Positions 36,080 to 40,309 of a stretch of DNA of 40,309 nt are shown piece by piece; position 1 is the stretch's first letter; each line of letters begins with the position of its first letter. The notes beneath the pieces were generated by a model that was not told the origin of the DNA, made no database searches, and saw only the letters and a list, made by a program, of their open reading frames with translations. The translations under genes and the position numbers were made by a program. Source of the DNA: Alkalihalobacillus sp. CinArs1 (GTDB taxonomy: Bacteria; Bacillota; Bacilli; Bacillales; Guptibacillaceae); NCBI RefSeq assembly GCF_947387515.1, contig NZ_CANDOB010000010.1, positions 1 through 40,309 on the forward strand, read 5' to 3'.

Positions 36080-37396
36080 GTGGCGTTTAAACGACTGATA
36101 TCGTTCGTGATTCTTCTCTTCATGCTTGCTACGAGTGTATCTCCCGTCGCTTTAGCGGAGGTTGGGGAACTCGACTATAACAATGATAACCTCAACAAAA
36201 CGGAAAGTGATGGAGATGCCACTGCTAATGACGGTAAGGACAAAGATCATTGGTGGGACATCGATTGGAGAGGAATCGGTAACGATATCGGAGACGCTTT
36301 TAACAAAGGAAGAGATGCTCTTGACCCATTCTTCGATACGGTCGGGGATATGGGGGATTTCATTGCTGGAGGCTGGGATAGGTTCACTGATTGGTCGAGT
36401 GATACATGGAATGACTTCAGTAACTGGTCACAAGACACATGGTCGTCCTTCACAGATTGGTCGGCGAACACATGGGATTCATTTACGGACTGGTCAGCTA
36501 ACACGTGGGACGCTTTCGTCGATGGCACGGTCAATACATGGAACGCTTTTACAAACTTCACATCGAATATCTGGGACGCGACGCCAAACTGGGTAAAATC
36601 AACCTTGAGCTTTGTAGGCGTTGGCGCCGGAATCGTGGGTGCTGTCGCTCTTGGCGTAATCAGCGCACCAGTTGCGATCGCAGCTGGAATTGGAGCGGGC
36701 ATCGCCGGTGGCGCGTATTATCTTATGAATCGAAACAGCGACTATAGTTTTCTAGGCTCACTTGGCTGGACAGCTGGAGGTGCCCTGTTAGGCGGGATTG
36801 GACAGGCTACTGGGGCGATTGCGGCTGTTAGAGCTTATCTCGGTAGGAAAGCTGCGACAGGGTTGTTATCTGCTCAGATTAATAGATATGCTTTAGGGAG
36901 TTGGGGGGCTGTAGCTAAACGTGCTTTATATGCATATTCAAAAGCGGCTATTCTACCAACGGCTGTTGTTCCCGGAATTCATGGTTTTAATTTTATAATG
37001 ACGGGTGAAATTAACTGGGGATCAATGGCTAAAGATACTGCAGTGACATTTGCAACAGCACCTTTAGGTGGAGCTCTAGTATCTGAAGTGGGAACGGCGA
37101 TTCGTAGTGGTTTTAGGTTAGTAAATCCTATTATACCAGCCGCGGGTGCAATTGGTGTGGCAGGTGGTACCAATCTACTTATGCAATTTCTTACTTCTGG
37201 ACAAGCTAGTTTTTTGGATTTTGGAATTGGTGCAGCTGTAGGTGGTGCATTTATTTCTTTAGATATACTTCTAAGTCGGTACCCAGACACACGAATTCAA
37301 ACCACATACGAAGTTTTGAAAAAATACCTTAGTGATGAATTATCAAAAATTGCAGAGAAGGAATTCTCAGATAAGAAAACTAAAAAAGAACAGTAG
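36080..37396 (+). CDS. Secreted or membrane protein with Trp-rich 11-residue repeats (unrecognised family)
   Basis: 438 residues, GTG start after GGGGAGAGGG. A signal peptide (about 1-26, cleavage near ALA-EVG) is followed by an acidic linker. Residues 99-171 are 11-residue repeats, with Trp at 99, 110, 121, 132, 143, 154 and 165 and pattern WxxFTDWSxNT. Similar Trp/Phe-anchored 11-residue repeats are known in phage tape-measure proteins. A long glycine/alanine-rich hydrophobic region (about 177-385) could span membranes, then a charged tail ends the protein. Composition falls within the gene: 38 of 60 bases are G+C at 36661-36720 but 22 of 60 at 37201-37260. It lies 21 bp after the pseudopilin gene. 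Function unknown; an effector, surface or scaffold role is inference. Confidence 0.75.
   Translation: MAFKRLISFVILLFMLATSVSPVALAEVGELDYNNDNLNKTESDGDATANDGKDKDHWWDIDWRGIGNDIGDAFNKGRDALDPFFDTVGDMGDFIAGGWDRFTDWSSDTWNDFSNWSQDTWSSFTDWSANTWDSFTDWSANTWDAFVDGTVNTWNAFTNFTSNIWDATPNWVKSTLSFVGVGAGIVGAVALGVISAPVAIAAGIGAGIAGGAYYLMNRNSDYSFLGSLGWTAGGALLGGIGQATGAIAAVRAYLGRKAATGLLSAQINRYALGSWGAVAKRALYAYSKAAILPTAVVPGIHGFNFIMTGEINWGSMAKDTAVTFATAPLGGALVSEVGTAIRSGFRLVNPIIPAAGAIGVAGGTNLLMQFLTSGQASFLDFGIGAAVGGAFISLDILLSRYPDTRIQTTYEVLKKYLSDELSKIAEKEFSDKKTKKEQ
36374..36592 (+). repeat. 33-bp in-frame tandem repeats coding for WxxFTDWSxNT
   Basis: Six full units and a partial seventh, each 33 bp, mark the Trp-anchored 11-residue repeats. 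A second aromatic residue six positions after the first Trp is kept in most units (W105, W116, W127, W138, F160, W171; Gly at 149). The DNA copies differ at many third positions, so this is not a recent expansion. Confidence 0.9.
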
Positions 37397-37422
37397 AATG
37401 ATTTATGGAAGGAGTTGGAATC

Positions 37423-37722
37423 ATGACTAATCGAATGTGGGGGTTCATAGAAGCGGCCGCTGTGATAATTATTTTGGGAAGCACAGTAGGATTAGTATTT
37501 TCATTGGGAGAATCTCAAGGGGGCGGTGTTTATAAAATGACTGAACGTCCACCTTGGTTGATATATGCTGCAATGGGTCTTGGCGCAACAATGATCATTG
37601 GGGTTTTTGCCCATATTAGTAGAAGATCAGAGGGTGTTAGCATTAAGGCGCGTATACTCCAGACTGCATTGCTTGTATTGTTTTTTGCTGGTGCAATAGG
37701 TCTTGCTAATATGTTTAGGTAA
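37423..37722 (+). CDS. Small membrane protein of unknown function
   Basis: 99 residues with three predicted membrane helices (about 6-26, 44-64, 76-96) separated by short loops including SLGESQGGGVYKMTERPPW. No known family recognised. ATG 37423 follows GAAGGAG with eight-base spacing; an in-frame ATG at 37405 lacks a site. It lies 26 bp after the repeat protein and may be its partner. Immunity to that protein is one possibility, without direct evidence. Confidence 0.68.
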   Translation: MTNRMWGFIEAAAVIIILGSTVGLVFSLGESQGGGVYKMTERPPWLIYAAMGLGATMIIGVFAHISRRSEGVSIKARILQTALLVLFFAGAIGLANMFR

Positions 37723-37779
37723 TATTAGTGAAGGAGTTTTTAAAATACTTAAGCTAATTAGGTGTTTTGGGGTGGACAT

Positions 37780-38061
37780 ATGACAAAGTGGAAGAAACTA
37801 TCAATAACTTCTAAAGTGTCATTTTTAGTGATGATCTTATTAACATATATATACTCTCGAATGTTTATAGAAGATGGAAAGTTAGATTTCACTGATAGAA
37901 TCTTTTTACTCTTAGTGATTATTGTTTTTGCTTTTGTTGGGATTATATCTAGTATTAATCTCACTTCACAAAATGGAAAGAAGCTAACTACTCGTACTGT
38001 AATAGGAGCAGTAGTTACTTTTTTGCTTTTTATTTTGTACCGATTGTTTGTAGAGTTTTAA
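37780..38061 (+). CDS. Small membrane protein, paralogue A
   Basis: 93 residues with three predicted membrane helices. ATG 37780 follows GGGGTGG; an upstream GTG frame extension is less likely. It shares about 34 identical residues over 90 with the next gene, counted by eye, including WKK, FIEDGKLD and NGKKLTTRT. Very AT-rich: 15 of 60 bases are G+C at 37801-37860. No known family recognised. Confidence 0.7.
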   Translation: MTKWKKLSITSKVSFLVMILLTYIYSRMFIEDGKLDFTDRIFLLLVIIVFAFVGIISSINLTSQNGKKLTTRTVIGAVVTFLLFILYRLFVEF

Positions 38062-38236
38062 TAAAGTGGAAAGATGTTTTTCCTGAAGGTTGTTTTCTTC
38101 CCTTACTTTAATTTACTTCGCTTTCTTTGTGGAAATTAAATAGTGATTGTGAAAAGAAGATAAAAAGTCTGATTGGGGTTTGTATCGGATGAGTTATTTA
38201 ATAAAGAGACATTCTGATGTTTAGGAGAAAATTAAG

Positions 38237-38518
38237 ATGTGGAAGAAAGTTTCTATTGCGGCAAATATACTTATGCTCGGGGCGTTTGTTGGGGTTATCG
38301 TATACGGTCAATTGTTTATAGAAAACGGAAAGTTAGATGGTAACGACAAGATATTTTTTGGAGGAATTCTTGCTGTTTTAGCGTTCTGTGGTTCGGTGTT
38401 TTATATAAATTTTATTAATAAAAACGGAAAGAAAGTAACGGCGAGGACAATCGTATTGGGAACTATCATGTTCTTAGTAATCGTTCTTTCTAAAGTCGTA
38501 GCAGAGTATTGGCTATAA
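38237..38518 (+). CDS. Small membrane protein, paralogue B
   Basis: 93 residues, the same length and layout as the preceding protein: WKKVSI start, a helix, FIENGKLDGNDKIF, a helix, INKNGKKVTARTI and a final helix. The gap before it (about 175 bases) has no gene. GGAGAAAATTAAG gives a modest ribosome-binding site. The pair looks like a tandem duplication that has diverged. Confidence 0.7.
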   Translation: MWKKVSIAANILMLGAFVGVIVYGQLFIENGKLDGNDKIFFGGILAVLAFCGSVFYINFINKNGKKVTARTIVLGTIMFLVIVLSKVVAEYWL

Positions 38519-38558
38519 ATATATAGGTTATAAAATCTATTATTGGAGGTGTATGAAT

Positions 38559-39863
38559 GTGAAAAAGTATCTCTTAATTCTTGTAGGGTTAGTTTGTCTA
38601 CTACTAGCAGCTTGCTCTAATAACGAAGAAAGTGCTAGTCAAAATAATAAAGATAATAAACAAGAGGAACAGCAGCAGGAAGAGAAAGCAGACTTTCCTG
38701 AAGCTGCAACAGATGCACAGAGTATTGTAAAAGGAAGTCCAGGATCATTAATCAAAAGTGGTAGTGGTAAACAATCCATTAATCCCGATGACATTTTAAA
38801 GGAAATCCCTTCTTCTGCTGATGCGGAGACGGCATATAACGGGTTAGTCTCTATGCTTCATGCCGATTACAGTGAGGTTCACGCGGCGTATGAGGATTAT
38901 AATCCTGAATTTGCAAGTCTTACATCTGAGGAAGAAAAGATTGATGAAGAGAATGTTGTGATTTTATTGGATTCTAGTGGGAGTATGGCAGGGCAAGTAA
39001 GCGGAGGAACGAAGATGGATCTCGCAAAGGATGCTTTAAAGCGATTTTCTAGTAACTTACCTGAAGACGCGAATATACTCTTGAGAGCTTACGGTCACAA
39101 AGGTAGTAATGATGATAGCGATAAGGAACTCTCTTGTAGTAGTAATGAAGTCTTTTATGATTTGGATACATATGATGAAAACACGTTCAACGAAGCTTTG
39201 GGTCAATTCAAACCTACAGGATGGACTCCACTAGGGGATGCGATTAGCTCTGTTCAGTCTGATTTAAAAGGGAAAACTGGAGAACGTGTGAAAAACAAAG
39301 TTTATATAGTGAGTGATGGTGTGGAAACATGTGATGGAGACCCTGTGAGTGAAGCGGAAAAGCTTCATCACTCTGATTTAGAGGTAACGGTAAACATCAT
39401 CGGATTCAATGTAGATACTGAAGGTCGTAGACAGCTTGAAGATGCGGCAGAAGCAGGCGGTGGAGTTTACAAGACTGTTAATTCAAAAGTTGAGCTAAAT
39501 AACACTCTCAATCAATTATTGAACGATGCCCATAAATCAATTCAAGCAGACCTTGCATCAGCGAAGGCTGATATTGCAGTAAACAAAGAGCATCTTCAAA
39601 AGAATAAAGAGGTAGACGAAATCAGAGCAACCTTTAATGATATCGTTCAAACGGAAGAAGACCTATTATATAAAGCAGCTCAAGAGTTGTACTTTGAAGA
39701 AAAGATTACAAAGGAAGAAGTAGAGCTCCTCAAAGAGAAAATTACTCAGCGTTCAGATACGCTTCTCGACTATAGCGAGAAAAAGCATGATGAGTTGAGT
39801 GAGTCAATAAAGGTAGAGAAAGAGAAAATGTTCGATAAGATCGACGAGAAAACAGCGAGTTAA
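38559..39863 (+). CDS. VWA-domain lipoprotein
   Basis: 434 residues from GTG 38559 (GGAGG lies nine bases before; ATG 38553 would be too close). A lipoprotein signal ends in LLAAC, followed by an Asn/Gln/Glu-rich spacer. The VWA domain starts near residue 125 with VVILLDSSGSM, the metal-binding DxSxS of a MIDAS motif, then TPLGDAI and VYIVSDGVETC. A long charged helical C-terminus follows (about 310-434). Such proteins bind ligands or partners at the cell surface. It ends the accessory region of the Tad locus and may serve the VWA role that TadG-like proteins have elsewhere. Confidence 0.88.
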   Translation: MKKYLLILVGLVCLLLAACSNNEESASQNNKDNKQEEQQQEEKADFPEAATDAQSIVKGSPGSLIKSGSGKQSINPDDILKEIPSSADAETAYNGLVSMLHADYSEVHAAYEDYNPEFASLTSEEEKIDEENVVILLDSSGSMAGQVSGGTKMDLAKDALKRFSSNLPEDANILLRAYGHKGSNDDSDKELSCSSNEVFYDLDTYDENTFNEALGQFKPTGWTPLGDAISSVQSDLKGKTGERVKNKVYIVSDGVETCDGDPVSEAEKLHHSDLEVTVNIIGFNVDTEGRRQLEDAAEAGGGVYKTVNSKVELNNTLNQLLNDAHKSIQADLASAKADIAVNKEHLQKNKEVDEIRATFNDIVQTEEDLLYKAAQELYFEEKITKEEVELLKEKITQRSDTLLDYSEKKHDELSESIKVEKEKMFDKIDEKTAS

Positions 39864-39896
39864 ACAAACGTTTGATTGAATAAGAGAGACCGTACA

Positions 39897-39928
39897 AGCC
39901 AGAGCCGATTTGCTCTGGCTCTTTTTTT
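39897..39928 (+). terminator. Terminator after the VWA lipoprotein gene
   Basis: AGCCAGAGC and GCTCTGGCT form a perfect 9-bp stem with loop CGATTT, followed by seven T. It closes the Tad region before the rRNA promoters. Confidence 0.93.
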
Positions 39929-39951
39929 AAAAAAGAATATCAATCTATGTA

Positions 39952-39980
39952 TTGACCCACTCTATTTTAGCTGATATAGT
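39952..39980 (+). promoter_or_regulatory. rRNA operon promoter 1
   Basis: TTGACC (39952-39957) and TATAGT (39975-39980), spacing 17. Confidence 0.85.
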
Positions 39981-40025
39981 AGTAAACGTTGTTGCAAAGA
40001 CAACATCACTTAATTAAAAAAGGGA

Positions 40026-40054
40026 TTGACACTACTTAGGTAGTCATGTATTAT
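40026..40054 (+). promoter_or_regulatory. rRNA operon promoter 2
   Basis: A perfect TTGACA (40026-40031) and TATTAT (40049-40054), spacing 17. Confidence 0.88.
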
Positions 40055-40112
40055 TAATCACGTTGCTTCTTACGGAGCAAACAGATTGTAATAACAATCT
40101 CAAAAAAAGTTG

Positions 40113-40142
40113 TTGACAATGACTTAGACGAAATGTTATATT
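40113..40142 (+). promoter_or_regulatory. rRNA operon promoter 3
   Basis: TTGACA (40113-40118) with TATATT at 40137-40142 (spacing 18) or TTATAT one base earlier (spacing 17). Confidence 0.85.
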
Positions 40143-40179
40143 AGTTGAGTCGCTGAAAACGACAAACGAAAGAAACAAT

Positions 40180-40196
40180 TGATCTTTGAAAACTGA
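40180..40196 (+). promoter_or_regulatory. rRNA leader antitermination (boxA-like) region
   Basis: TGATCTTTGAAAACTGAAC in the leader matches the conserved Bacillus pre-16S motif with a boxA-like TGATCTTTGAAAA. Called by pattern; the exact boxA limits are uncertain. Confidence 0.55.
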
Positions 40197-40261
40197 ACGA
40201 AACGCCATGCAAGAAATTGTTTCTACGGAAACAACATTGTTTTAAAGCTAGATTGAACTTT

Positions 40262-40309
40262 TCTATCGGAGAGTTTGATCCTGGCTCAGGACGAACGCTG
40301 GCGGCGTGC
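40262..40309 (+). rRNA. rrs: 16S ribosomal RNA, 5' end (truncated by window edge)
   Basis: ATCGGAGAGTTTGATCCTGG and the following GCTCAGGACGAACGCTGGCG are the universal 16S start. The mature 5' end is placed at about 40262, uncertain by a few bases. The gene runs out of the window. Confidence 0.97.

Noticed and set aside
36374-36592. Prophage tape-measure gene
   Set aside because: The repeats are alike, but the protein has a signal peptide, is far too short for a tape measure and has no phage structural genes around it.

Overview
The window looks like a chromosomal segment of a low-to-mid G+C, Gram-positive Bacillaceae bacterium (Bacillus or a related halo/alkaliphilic genus). The evidence is strong AAGGAGG ribosome-binding sites, frequent TTG and GTG starts, CIRCE control of groESL, SAM-I and guanine riboswitches with intrinsic terminators, and gene order that matches my recollection of the B. 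subtilis ydi and yea-guaA-pbuG regions. It starts in the 3' end of a 5S rRNA and ends in the first bases of a 16S rRNA, so it spans the interval between two rRNA operons.

Layout. (1) 1-2190: 5S end and terminator, a non-coding stretch with two blocks of phased 8-bp repeats, a PLP-dependent trans-sulfuration enzyme, and tRNA-fMet and tRNA-Asp with their own promoter. (2) 2348-5968: thiL-tsaE-tsaB-rimI-tsaD, combining thiamine-diphosphate synthesis with the tRNA t6A machinery. (3) 5990-6162: a cluster of DnaA boxes, then a convergent ABC-F gene on the minus strand. (4) 8384-10546: moaC-rex-tatA-tatC. (5) 10566-11497 minus: a YdiK-like protein and a CPBP protease, then CIRCE-controlled groES-groEL. 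(6) 13816-14481: a non-coding stretch with several hairpins. (7) 14482-20612: a sulfur module made of two divergent operons, each behind its own SAM-I riboswitch. One encodes an ACAD-fold flavoprotein and an FMN reductase. The other encodes a bacterial-luciferase-like monooxygenase and a MetNIQ methionine-type ABC transporter. (8) 20830-25209: a MoxR ATPase, DUF58 protein and transglutaminase-like membrane protein. (9) 25206-28630: guaA and pbuG, each with a sigma-A promoter and a guanine-class riboswitch. (10) 28880-39863: a Tad/Flp pilus locus with accessory genes. (11) 39952-40309: three tandem promoters, a leader and the start of 16S rRNA.

The most unusual part is the distal end of the Tad locus. 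After the pilin and two pseudopilin-like genes lies a secreted or membrane protein with seven Trp-anchored 11-residue repeats, of the kind known in phage tape-measure proteins, followed by a glycine-rich hydrophobic region. Its base composition falls within the gene. It is followed by three AT-rich small membrane proteins, two of them paralogues of 93 residues, and a VWA-domain lipoprotein. A pilus-linked effector/immunity or surface-assembly module is a reasonable hypothesis but is not proven by the sequence. No prepilin peptidase gene is present in the window.
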